Below, in pieces: positions 16,018 to 24,700 of a stretch of 64,000 bases of DNA (position 1 is its first letter; every line of letters starts with the position of its first letter). The notes beneath the pieces are model-generated. The model saw nothing but the letters and a program-made list of their open reading frames with translations. It was not told the DNA's origin and did not search any database. The DNA comes from JAEUKA01 sp035328405. Lineage in GTDB: Bacteria; Myxococcota_A; Polyangia; Palsa-1104; JAEUJZ01. The translations under genes and the position numbers were made by a program. The DNA lies in the NCBI GenBank assembly GCA_035328405.1, contig DAOLIT010000026.1, forward strand, positions 1 to 64,000, written 5' to 3'.

Positions 16018-17970
16018 TCAGAGCGCGGGATTCAAGCGGCGGCGACGTTGGATCGCCCACAGACCCAGAAGGACTGCCGCGCCGAAGGCAAAGAAGGAAG
16101 AAAGACCGTTCCGCTTTTCGGTGTCAGGGCTGCCCGTTCCCGAGGCAGAACCCGTGACCGGACCCGTCACCGAGCAACCCCCGGCTTCCCCCGATTCCCC
16201 GGCAGCGTTTTTCTTGATCATGCAGCGGTTTTTGGGACCGGTTGCGCCGTCGGTCTGCACACATTCCATCGAGGAAGGACAGGCCCAACCCAGCGCCGGA
16301 TCGCACACTTTGGTGCAATAACGGGTCGCTTTGGGGTCCTCTGTGGGGGCGCTGCATTCGCCCGAGCCACAATCTTGGTTGCGCGTACATTTGCCTCCGA
16401 ACGTGCCGGGTTTGGGAGTCCCTTTGCTGTACATGGGAGGCAGACAGATTCCATCCACGCATTCCAAACTTCCGGCGCACAAACGGTCTGGATTGCAATA
16501 GTGCGTGCAGATTTGGCCGACCGGAGTGATGGCACATATTCCGTCTTTGCACTCTGTGCTTTGTTCGCAAGCTTGACCGATGGGACGCAGATGATCGTCG
16601 CCGGTTCCGCTCGGATTGGGAGCAGGCACAGGAGGTGTCACACAGGTGTTGTTTTCACACTTTTGACCGGGCGCGCAATCGTTGGGAATGGCGCACGTGG
16701 GCGTTCCCGATGTGAACCGGACTGTGGAAAACGCAAAATTGCCCACGCGGTCATACGCGGTCGCGGTCAATTGGTACGTTCCAGTGGTGGTCAATCGGAC
16801 ACGCGCGACGGACTGGGGCGGACGAAGTTCAGCGACGGGATGCGCGCCTCGGGCTTCGCCATTTTCGACTTTGGACAGACTCAATGTGATGTGGTCAAGA
16901 CCCCGATCGGCCTTGGCATCAACGGCAAGCTCCACATCCTTTTCAACAGAGGCCCCGTCCGTCGGTCTCAGAATGTTCAGGGTAGGCGGAGCAGCGTTGC
17001 CCGGCTTCTCTCCTTGGCGCTCCCCCAAGTTCTCTGTAAGAACTTTTTTGCTGTCTTGATAGTCCCCCGGTTTGAAGCCACACGGACCTGCATCTGCGGC
17101 AAGGCCTCCCAGGAAACCCTCCGCGTTGGTCACGCTGGGATACATGATGTCTTTGTTGTTTTGAACGTGGCCAAGGCCATAGGCGTGACCGGCTTCGTGC
17201 GCAATGGTGACGGAAACTTGAGCCCCGTTTTCCCGAAGAGAACGGGAGAACGCAAAGTTCAGATTCGTTTCGCTGTTGTTTTTGCAATCGCCGGGAGAAA
17301 TGCCGACGATTCCGCCACCCAAACCGATGTCTGTTTTGTCGCCCCCAACGACGGTCATTTGATAATCGCCGGACAAAGGCCGACTCAACACAACATCGAC
17401 ATCGTAATCGGAATACCAGGCTTGGACTTGCTTGTGGACTTTGACGAGTTCCTCGAGCCGTTTCGGATTTTTCGGATCGAACGGGTCGATCGTGACAATG
17501 CCTTGGTTCTTGAAACCGGGATCGCGGATTCCCTGGTTTTCCATCGAACTGTCGCCGACGCGCAAATCCACTCCGTCGTAATTCACAAACAAAACGTGGC
17601 GACCGTTAAAACCGAGCGCCTCGCCGATGGGCTTTTTGCTCGGACAGCTTGGGAAAATAACTTGGTCGCCTCCGATGATCGTGTAGCCCGACGGAGACAG
17701 ACCCGAGGTATCGCACGCGGATTCCGTTTTCTTTTGTTCGGAAGGAACTGAAAGTGTGTCTTGCGGCCAAGCTTGTTCGGGCAAGTCCAGCGACGAACCG
17801 CACGCGGAAAAAACCAGACTTCCAACAAGAACGGGCGACAGCCGGAAGGTGAAACAACCGGTCACTTTTCGGATTGAATTTCGGGTGAGTTTTCCGAAAC
17901 GCCCGAGGCGGTTTTCATTCGTGGGCGAAGAAACATTCGACGAAGCGGGGGTGTGTGACAAGCTGCGCAT
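16018..17970 (-). CDS. exported zinc metalloprotease with MYXO-CTERM-like tail
   Basis: The protein is up to 650 residues. The zincin motif HEAGHAYGLGH with a downstream Met turn (DIMYPS) marks a metzincin-type protease. A bacterial Ig-like domain (about 325-430) and Cys-rich segments (about 440-590, repeated C-x5-C patterns) follow. The C-terminus has Gly-Gly-Cys-Ser, a hydrophobic stretch (SSFFAFGAAVLLGLWAI) and RRRR, typical of MYXO-CTERM sorting signals. The start is uncertain: ATG 17970 gives a long N-terminus, while GTG 17865 places a normal 22-residue lipoprotein signal (LVFSAC) at the front. A lipobox and a C-terminal sorting signal in one protein would be unusual. Confidence 0.85.
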   Translation of the reverse strand: MRSLSHTPASSNVSSPTNENRLGRFGKLTRNSIRKVTGCFTFRLSPVLVGSLVFSACGSSLDLPEQAWPQDTLSVPSEQKKTESACDTSGLSPSGYTIIGGDQVIFPSCPSKKPIGEALGFNGRHVLFVNYDGVDLRVGDSSMENQGIRDPGFKNQGIVTIDPFDPKNPKRLEELVKVHKQVQAWYSDYDVDVVLSRPLSGDYQMTVVGGDKTDIGLGGGIVGISPGDCKNNSETNLNFAFSRSLRENGAQVSVTIAHEAGHAYGLGHVQNNKDIMYPSVTNAEGFLGGLAADAGPCGFKPGDYQDSKKVLTENLGERQGEKPGNAAPPTLNILRPTDGASVEKDVELAVDAKADRGLDHITLSLSKVENGEARGAHPVAELRPPQSVARVRLTTTGTYQLTATAYDRVGNFAFSTVRFTSGTPTCAIPNDCAPGQKCENNTCVTPPVPAPNPSGTGDDHLRPIGQACEQSTECKDGICAITPVGQICTHYCNPDRLCAGSLECVDGICLPPMYSKGTPKPGTFGGKCTRNQDCGSGECSAPTEDPKATRYCTKVCDPALGWACPSSMECVQTDGATGPKNRCMIKKNAAGESGEAGGCSVTGPVTGSASGTGSPDTEKRNGLSSFFAFGAAVLLGLWAIQRRRRLNPAL

Positions 17971-18009
17971 GCGCGCACCGTACCGCTCCTTTTTAGGAAG
18001 TGGAAGAGG

Positions 18010-19587
18010 CTAAAAACACGCGCGGGACAAAAAAGCGAGGCACTCGGTGTGATGGGTGCCGGGGTGCATGTCGAAGGGAATGACCTCGGTCACCTGATAT
18101 CGATTTTGCCCCTGGTGCCCCTGTCTGGTCAGCCACAAAAGATCGCGAGCCAGGGAAGACGGATTGCAACTCATATAGATGATGCGATGCGGCGCTTTTT
18201 GAACGAGCGCGGAAAGCGTCTGCACATCGCAACCTTTTCGCGGAGGATTCAGGAGCGCCACCGAACGTCCGTGCCGGGTTTGCGAAACAGGCAATGTGGC
18301 CAACAAATCTTCAACTTTTCCGACGAAAAACCGCGCGCGATCTTCCGCAAAACCAGCCGCCAGAACAGACGCCCGAGCGTCGGCAACGGCACTTTCACAG
18401 ACCTCAATCCCATACAACGTGGCTTGCGGATGTTCGCGCAGAACCGTGAGCCCAAGCCCAGACACACCACAATACAGATCGAGCAGCGTTTCGATGGACT
18501 CTGCGCGGAGTTTTTCCGCAACGGTTGCATACATGTTCGTGGCAACTTCGCGGTTCACCTGAAAAAACGAACGGGCGGACAGCCGCAAAGGCACGGTGGT
18601 GTGTTCCCAAACAAAGGAGTTCCCGAGGAGAACTTCATCATGCGTCGCTCCGCCCAGGTCCATATCGGTGTCTGGTTCCGCGCCAGATTGCGACTGCTTC
18701 AGCACGGAAGTTCCAGCGTGGTTTTGCAAAAAAATCGCGTTGTGAGAACTCGGATTGTGGTGAAGGACAACGGAAGAAACGAACGCATGTCGATCGGCAA
18801 TCGCTCGCGCAAACGCTTCAAGCTGCGCGGGTTGAAACGATGCGCACTGTGCAAACACCAAACTGACTTGCACTTCACCGGAAAACACCTCGCGAAGGAG
18901 CACGTAACGCAGATTCCCGCGACGGTCTTGCTCGCTGTATGGGAGGATTCCGAAAGGAGCAGTCTGCTCTGCGACGGTCTGCGCAACAGCCATCACGCTT
19001 TTGCTGTTGGTCTTGCAACTCGCGATCGAAAGCACGTTGTGGGAACGTGGCGCGTAAACACCCAGAAAAAGACCGCTTCGGCTGTGCGGAGCAGCCACAT
19101 ATTTTGCACGGCATCGGTAATGTTCGGGCGAAGGGGCCTTCACACAATCCGCCACGGAAGTCGTCACTTGGGAAAGTGCATCGCGAACGCAGCGGGTTTT
19201 CCAAGCAACCTGTGCTTCATACGACAAGTGAAGAACGGAACAACCCCCGCACAAACCAAAATGCGGACAGCCCGGAACGACTCTTTCTTGGGCGCACAGG
19301 TGCCTTCGGAGCACTTCCGCATGCGCGGGTTTGCCGTGCGCGCTGACGTGTTTGACCAAAACAGTGGCCTCTTCGTTTGGCAGAAGTCCGCGCACATGAA
19401 TCGGCGTAGGAACCCGATCGAAAACCCATCCTTGTCCGTCTGAAGTCAGCGAGGTCGCACGAACCTTGAGCTTCTGTCCTGCGCGAAGTTTTTTGGTCAG
19501 CAAGTTCTCTGGCAAGTTCTCTGGCAAGTTCTCTGGCAAGTTCTCTGGCAAGTTCTCTGGCAAGTTCTCTGGCACCGGTTTTTCCAC
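18010..19587 (-). CDS. 23S rRNA (uracil-5-)-methyltransferase, RlmD/RumA family
   Basis: This is a 525-residue SAM-dependent m5U methyltransferase. A TRAM RNA-binding domain spans about 34-95. The iron-sulfur cysteines follow (VPGCPHFGLCGGCS: Cys107, Cys113, Cys116). The Rossmann motif is LLDLYCGVSGLGL, and NPPRKGC and IYMSCNPSSLARDL carry the active-site region. Start GTG 19587 has GAGGTAA upstream. The unusual part is the extreme N-terminus, where PENL is repeated six times (residues 6-29), encoded by a perfect 12-bp tandem array. The family normally begins with the TRAM domain, so the repeat is an extension. Confidence 0.9.
   Translation of the reverse strand: MEKPVPENLPENLPENLPENLPENLPENLLTKKLRAGQKLKVRATSLTSDGQGWVFDRVPTPIHVRGLLPNEEATVLVKHVSAHGKPAHAEVLRRHLCAQERVVPGCPHFGLCGGCSVLHLSYEAQVAWKTRCVRDALSQVTTSVADCVKAPSPEHYRCRAKYVAAPHSRSGLFLGVYAPRSHNVLSIASCKTNSKSVMAVAQTVAEQTAPFGILPYSEQDRRGNLRYVLLREVFSGEVQVSLVFAQCASFQPAQLEAFARAIADRHAFVSSVVLHHNPSSHNAIFLQNHAGTSVLKQSQSGAEPDTDMDLGGATHDEVLLGNSFVWEHTTVPLRLSARSFFQVNREVATNMYATVAEKLRAESIETLLDLYCGVSGLGLTVLREHPQATLYGIEVCESAVADARASVLAAGFAEDRARFFVGKVEDLLATLPVSQTRHGRSVALLNPPRKGCDVQTLSALVQKAPHRIIYMSCNPSSLARDLLWLTRQGHQGQNRYQVTEVIPFDMHPGTHHTECLAFLSRACF
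19501..19572 (-). repeat. six perfect 12-bp tandem repeats (CAAGTTCTCTGG)
   Basis: Six identical 12-base units lie in frame at the 5' end of the RlmD-like gene and encode (PENL)6. Perfect identity implies recent expansion. The unit is a multiple of three, so copy-number change keeps the frame. Confidence 0.97.
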
Positions 19588-19837
19588 TGTTATTTACCTC
19601 GCGTTTTTCCTCATCTGCCTGTTTGGGCAGCACGTTGACCCGCACATCGCGCGCATCCTAGCCCGTTTCACACCATCTTGTGATTCCTTGTGGCCTCTGT
19701 GCTTCTATGAGAACCAGTCAGGAAGGCTCCCGGAGCAGTCTGTTTGAAAAAAATAGAAAGACTCTGCTTGTACAGACAAAGCGAGTTGTGTAAGTTTCAT
19801 CTCAGCCTGTGTAACGAAAGGAATCGGAGTAACAAAC

Positions 19838-20410
19838 ATGTCCAAAAAAACGTCCCGTGCCAAGACCACCACCACCACAAAGCCCGCTCCTGCGCGCCGT
19901 CCGCCCGCAGCCAAACCCAAATCGACTGCGCAAGATTTGGAACGGCTCATCAAACAAATGGCCGTCGAGCGGCAACACCACCTCGATTCCATTGCAGAGA
20001 TCGACCAGACGTTCAAGGAATTCGGCATCAGCACGGAGGGGGGAAAACGATCCAAAGGTGGGTCGGACGGAGCGGCCAGCTCGAAAAAAAGCAAGGGCGG
20101 CAAAGCCGGTGGGAAACCCGCCGCAAAGTCGGGCGGGAAGACGGGCGGAGCGAGCAAGTCCTCCAAGAAAGCCAAGCCGGCCAACCGCAAGGGAGTGAAG
20201 CCCGGACGATTTGAAGTCACGGGAGACCAGTTGATTGTGGATTTCCTGCGCGCCAACAATGGTGCGACCACAGAGGAAATTCGGAAGCACTGGGATGCAG
20301 CGGGAAGACGCGGCAAGGCCGAAAACAACCTGACCAATTTGGTTCGCTCTGGAAAAATCTCGCGCACCAAGCGCACCGACGGTCCCGGCAGCCGCTACGA
20401 GGCTCTGTAG
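19838..20410 (+). CDS. histone-H1-like basic DNA-binding protein
   Basis: This is a 190-residue, strongly basic protein. The N-terminus (residues 1-30) is Lys/Thr/Pro/Ala-rich, and an alpha-helical stretch (DLERLIKQMAVERQHHLDSI) follows. Then comes a long Lys/Gly/Ser/Ala-rich disordered tail (about 68-120). A compact C-terminal domain (about 125-190: FEVTGDQLIVDFLRANNGAT...NNLTNLVRSGKISR) looks like a small winged helix. The composition suggests nucleoid binding, comparable to the H1-like proteins of several bacterial phyla. GGAATCGGAG precedes ATG 19838. It is monocistronic; the candidate terminator is at 20573-20594. Function is inferred from composition and fold pattern only. Confidence 0.65.
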   Translation: MSKKTSRAKTTTTTKPAPARRPPAAKPKSTAQDLERLIKQMAVERQHHLDSIAEIDQTFKEFGISTEGGKRSKGGSDGAASSKKSKGGKAGGKPAAKSGGKTGGASKSSKKAKPANRKGVKPGRFEVTGDQLIVDFLRANNGATTEEIRKHWDAAGRRGKAENNLTNLVRSGKISRTKRTDGPGSRYEAL

Positions 20411-20709
20411 GTCCATTCAACCACCACGGCGGGGGTCTTCCAGACTTCCGCGCGGGTTTGTCTGTAACACACCGGGTGTAGATCCTCTCGTGGGCTCCTA
20501 CACCACCTGTCTTGCTCCCTCCAACATTCTTGTGTGTCCTTTTTTTCTTCGTACTTCGCAACGCAGGTCCAGCAAGGTCGTTGGACCTTGTTTTGGAAGC
20601 AGTGCGGGGTTTCTCGAACCACTCCTTTTGCATTCCAGGGGACCGGTACGTGGGGCAAAGCACACACAAAAACACAGCGAGGAGAGCGTTCTCCTAGAAG
20701 GTGAGGACG
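20411..20709. other. intergenic region with candidate terminator
   Basis: About 300 bases lie between the H1-like gene and the TPR gene. Apart from the overlapping hairpins at 20565-20594 I see a T7 run at 20540-20546 without a stem, and no coding frame. Confidence 0.5.
20573..20594 (+). terminator. Rho-independent terminator candidate
   Basis: CAAGGTC-GTTG-GACCTTG is a perfect 7-bp stem with a 4-base loop, directly followed by TTTT. A second hairpin, AGGTCCA (20565-20571) with TGGACCT (20582-20588), uses the same 3' arm, so the two are mutually exclusive. It lies 163 bases after the H1-like gene and about 115 bases before the TPR gene. Confidence 0.55.
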
Positions 20710-21030
20710 ATGTCTGAACGATTGAAGGAACTGTTGCGCTTTTGCGAGCTGCAAAAAGAAGATCCGTTTCCCCTGTATGGTCTCGCACTGGAATATCGAA
20801 GCCTTCAGCAATGTGCGGAAGCCGGTGCGACGTTTGAAAGACTCCTTGCGGAGCATCCGACCTATGTGCCGCAATATCTGATGTATGGGAAGCTTCTGGC
20901 GAGCGACCTTGCGAATCCCGAGAAAGCCAAACAAGTGTTGGCGCTGGGCCTCGAACAAGCCCGCCGAGCCGGAAATCGACACGCACAGAAGGAACTCAGC
21001 GAAGAGTTGGCTGGTTTGTCGAACTCTTGA
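20710..21030 (+). CDS. small tetratricopeptide-repeat protein
   Basis: This 106-residue soluble protein has about two TPR-like helical pairs (DPFPLYGLALEYRSLQQCAEA...FERLLAEHPTYVPQYLMYGKLL...AKQVLALGLEQARRAGNRHA). It probably acts as a protein-interaction scaffold. ATG 20710 is favoured, with GGTGAGG a few bases upstream; GTG 20701 is possible in the same frame. No partner is evident. The next gene, a secreted SodC, starts 73 bases downstream. Confidence 0.8.
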   Translation: MSERLKELLRFCELQKEDPFPLYGLALEYRSLQQCAEAGATFERLLAEHPTYVPQYLMYGKLLASDLANPEKAKQVLALGLEQARRAGNRHAQKELSEELAGLSNS

Positions 21031-21103
21031 GCGGCATCTTCCCAAGGGTCAACATGCAGAACAAAAGCGCAGCGGGAAACGCGGCGTGTACGCGGAGAAA
21101 CAC

Positions 21104-21661
21104 ATGAAAACAAACAGCAACAGGGTTCTGTCTTTTGTCGGTTCTTTCGTTCTTTTTTGTTTGTCGGGATGTCCGGGCCCCCAAGTCAAACCGACGACAG
21201 AGACGGAGCAAGTGACGGCGCAAGCCACTGCAATGTTGGAAGCCAAAAGTGGAAGTTCGGCCACAGGAGAAGCGACCTTTTCGCAGGTCGAAAGCGGTTT
21301 GCGCATCTCCATTCGCATAAAAGGTGCGACAGAGGGTGAACATGGGCTTCACATCCATGAAAAAGGGGACTGTTCCGCAGCCGATGCAAGTTCTGCGGGC
21401 GGCCACCTGAATCCTTTGGGACACGACCACGGGGGTCTTTCTCAATTTCCGCGTCACGCTGGAGACTTGGGGAACATCACCGTCGGAAAAGATGGAAACG
21501 GACAGCTTGAAATCCTGGTCAAGGGACTCACCGTTGCACCGGGCGAAGGGTCTGTCGTGGGAAAAGCCGTGGTGCTGCACGAAAAACCGGACGATTTGCG
21601 CACGCAGCCATCTGGAAATTCCGGCGCGCGAATCAGTTGCGGCGTGATTGCAGCGAAGTAA
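21104..21661 (+). CDS. sodC: Cu/Zn superoxide dismutase lipoprotein
   Basis: This 185-residue protein has a lipoprotein signal ending CLSGC (Cys23), so the mature enzyme is anchored outside the cytosol. Copper ligands His83 and His85 (HGLHIHEKGDC), bridging His101 (GGHLNP), zinc ligands His109, His118 and Asp121 (HGGLSQFPRHAGDLGN) and copper His159 (VVLHEKPDD) are all present. Cys90 and Cys179 can form the conserved disulfide. It converts superoxide to peroxide and oxygen. GGAG lies 6 bases before ATG 21104. Confidence 0.96.
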   Translation: MKTNSNRVLSFVGSFVLFCLSGCPGPQVKPTTETEQVTAQATAMLEAKSGSSATGEATFSQVESGLRISIRIKGATEGEHGLHIHEKGDCSAADASSAGGHLNPLGHDHGGLSQFPRHAGDLGNITVGKDGNGQLEILVKGLTVAPGEGSVVGKAVVLHEKPDDLRTQPSGNSGARISCGVIAAK

Positions 21662-21704
21662 TTTCCGAAGGGGAGCGGTTTGTTTTGGATCGGGGGGTTC
21701 GGAG

Positions 21705-21724
21705 CGGCGCAGCGGTTTGCGCCG
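21705..21724 (+). terminator. hairpin between sodC and the convergent A2M gene
   Basis: CGGCGCA-gcggtt-TGCGCCG is a perfect 7-bp GC-rich stem between convergent stops. On the plus strand a run of T (GTTTTT) follows 8 bases later, so termination of sodC is plausible. On the minus strand no T run follows. Confidence 0.4.
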
Positions 21725-21729
21725 TCCGG

Positions 21730-24700
21730 TTAGTTTTTGGTTTGCTGCTGCGGGCCGATGTGAATCATGTTTCCCGCAGAGTACGCGGCAAATTCAGGAG
21801 CGTAGAGTGATTGAATTTGAGCAGGACCGACGCGGAAATGCCCGGCCAAGTTGGCTCGCAGCCGGTATTTGAACGTGTATTCCCCGGCGGGAAGCCGCTC
21901 GAAAAAGAAGTTCGTTCCTGAATCGCGGACTTCTTCGTACCAATAGATTCCCAAGTCCCACTTGTAGCGCGAAACCGTCGTATCCGGTTCCATGCCCGCC
22001 GCGCGCGGATCGCGCAGGTGAACGTACTCTGCTGCGTGTTTTGAGCGCAGCGACAGTTGCACTTCCACTTCGTCTCCGGGTTGCAACACCGCACCTTCCG
22101 CGAGCGGCGCAATCGTCCATTCCTTCCCGTTGTTTTTCCGCAAAAAGTATTTGCGTTCCACATGGAAGAAATCGCCGCGCGCCTCATCCGGCAGTTTTTC
22201 CGTCGAGAAATGCCACGTCGTCGAAGCAAACATGTATCCCTTCGTCGCTTTTTCCACTTTCACGGTGTGGTGTTTCTGCGGCTCGACTTGTGCCCCCGGA
22301 ATCAGGATCTGTGTTTTCCCAACATACTTGTCCGGGTCAAACACGAAGGATTCCGACATCGGGCCAATTTGAACGTGGGCCTCCTCGCGAATACCCAACG
22401 CTTTTTCCGCGCGCAAGTAATGAACCAGCGAATAAATCACTTCCGCCGTCGCTCGCGTTGATTTCCATTGGCTCATTTTTTTGTTCAGGAGCAGCCACAA
22501 AACGAGCCCGTCCCTCTTCGCATGTTTCGGATCGAGTTCCATGAGCACGCGCAGCGCAAACGCATGCGATTCGATCGTGTCGTTGTACCAAAGCCACGAC
22601 CGATCTTCTTTGGCCCAGTGCGTTCCAACGTCCTGTTCTGTTTTGGCAGAATCCATCACCGAATCCCACACGAGCTTTGCATCCTGCGGTCTTCCCATCC
22701 GCTTGAGCGTCAGCGCGAGCAGTCCCTTGATGTAGGGAGAGTGGTTCTTCCAATGCTTGAATGTGTACTCCAGAATTTCTTTCCGCTCGCTCATCGTCAG
22801 CGCGTCGCCCGTCCAAGAGGAATCCGGGAACGCCGTCGCAACATAGTTGAGCAGCGATAGAAATTCCCAACAGCATTCGTTCCGTTTCATGAGCTTCAGG
22901 TAGTCCGAACGGTAGTGTTCCGCCATGTACTGAAAGCCGCGCTGCACCATGTCTTTGGGAATCTCGACCTGAAATTCGGTGGCTCGCGCAAAACCGTTCA
23001 GAAGGTACAGCGTCATGTACGGACTCGGAGGACCTCCGGGAAACCATGGGAATCCCCCCGATGAAGTCTGCGCTTTGCGCAATTTTTGGAGCGCCGAATC
23101 CCTTTGCGCCCGCGCAATTTGCGGATCGAGGGTGTTGATGAGCCCCCATTCTGGATCGCGTCCGCCTTTGGACAGTTCGAGCCACGGCGATTCCTCGAGC
23201 GTCATCTTCCGGTTCGGATCATGTTGATCCCAGGAATCGAGCTGCGTTTTGCGTTTGCCAAACTCCTCTGCCGCTTTGGCGACTTGTGGAAACTCGCGAT
23301 ACACCGACGACACAATCCCCGTAGAGAGAAAACGATTGAGCGTCTGTTCCACACATTCATACGGATAGTTCACCAAGTACGGAAGCGCCTTGAGCACCGT
23401 ATAGAAAAGCTGCGTGTCGAGCGTCACGACAAGCTGTTCGTGAATCAAAGACGGATCATCATTCCGTTTCATGTCCTCGAACGTCATCGTGCGGCTGTCT
23501 TTGTCCCGCAGCGTCACAAAACGCGACTGCACCAGGTGCATGCGGCTTGGCAAAATCGGCAAAGGACGCAGCTCACCGTCGGCAAAATCGCCCGCTTGAG
23601 CCATCACTTTGAACGCGACCGTGGACACGCGCGGCGGCGCAGTCATCGGAAAGGTCACGCTCGTGCTTTGGCCCGGCTCGACGGAAAACGACTGGCTCCC
23701 TTGCCGTACTTGAAACAGCGGCAACAGGTTTTGCTGCGTGTCGGGATCAAAAATCTCCAGGTTGAGCTTGCCCGACAGTTTTTTGTCCCCCGCGTTGTTC
23801 ACCATGACTTTCAGTTCCGCGCTGTCGGCCTCGCGGAAAAAGCGCGGCAAATACGGCCGCACCATCAGTTCCTTCACCGTGCGGACTTCTTTTCGCAAAC
23901 TCGCGCCTTGCAGATCGCGCGTGACGGCGTGAACCCAGACGTTCCACGAAGTCACCGAATCCGGCACCGCAAATTCAATCGCGACCGTTCCATCTTTTTC
24001 CGTCACAAGTTGCGGGAAAAAGTAGGCCGTTTCCGCAAAGTTGGAACGCAGCGTCGTGCCTGCATCTGCGCTTTCGGACTGCTGCGGACCACGGTTTTTG
24101 CCTCCGCCTTGTTCTCTGTCTTTGCCTGAATCCGGTTTTGATTCACCTGCGGATTCCTCCCGCTTTTCCATGGCCGGTGCCTCTTCGGCCATCGCGCGAG
24201 CGGGCGCAGCGGCTTTCGGGGCGGGAGGCGGCATCCCTCCCGGAGCTCGCAACGACCGCATGATGGGCATTCCCCCTGTGCGATGCCGGGCACCCGGTCC
24301 GCCGATTCCATAGCTGTCTGGGAAGACCAAACTGTCCACCGAAAGGGGTGGGACATGCACGTTTTCCCACAAGCTGTTGGAATGCACCCATTGAGGATGC
24401 TGGCTGTCCAAGTTGATGCGGCCATACGAGATCGCCGAACGGCTCGGGTACAGCGACAGAATCGACGGTGGCGTGTGCGGCGCGAACACGTCCAGACTCC
24501 GGTCATACATATAAGACAGAAGTTCCACCATGCCTTTGCCGAGCACTTCTTCCTTCGGTCCCCGCACGGCAATCCGCCACGTTTCCTTCTGGCCCGGACG
24601 CAATTTGTCGCGCAACGTCGCAAACGACAACTTGAGTTCCTTGTTGTCCCACGGCACCGAGAAGGACAAGTTTCGAGCCATGTACTGATGGTCTCGCACG

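Noticed and set aside
19217..19645. Alternative minus-strand frame through the PENL array reading as RELA repeats
   Set aside because: A 12-bp repeat is open in several frames; only the RlmD frame continues into conserved domains.
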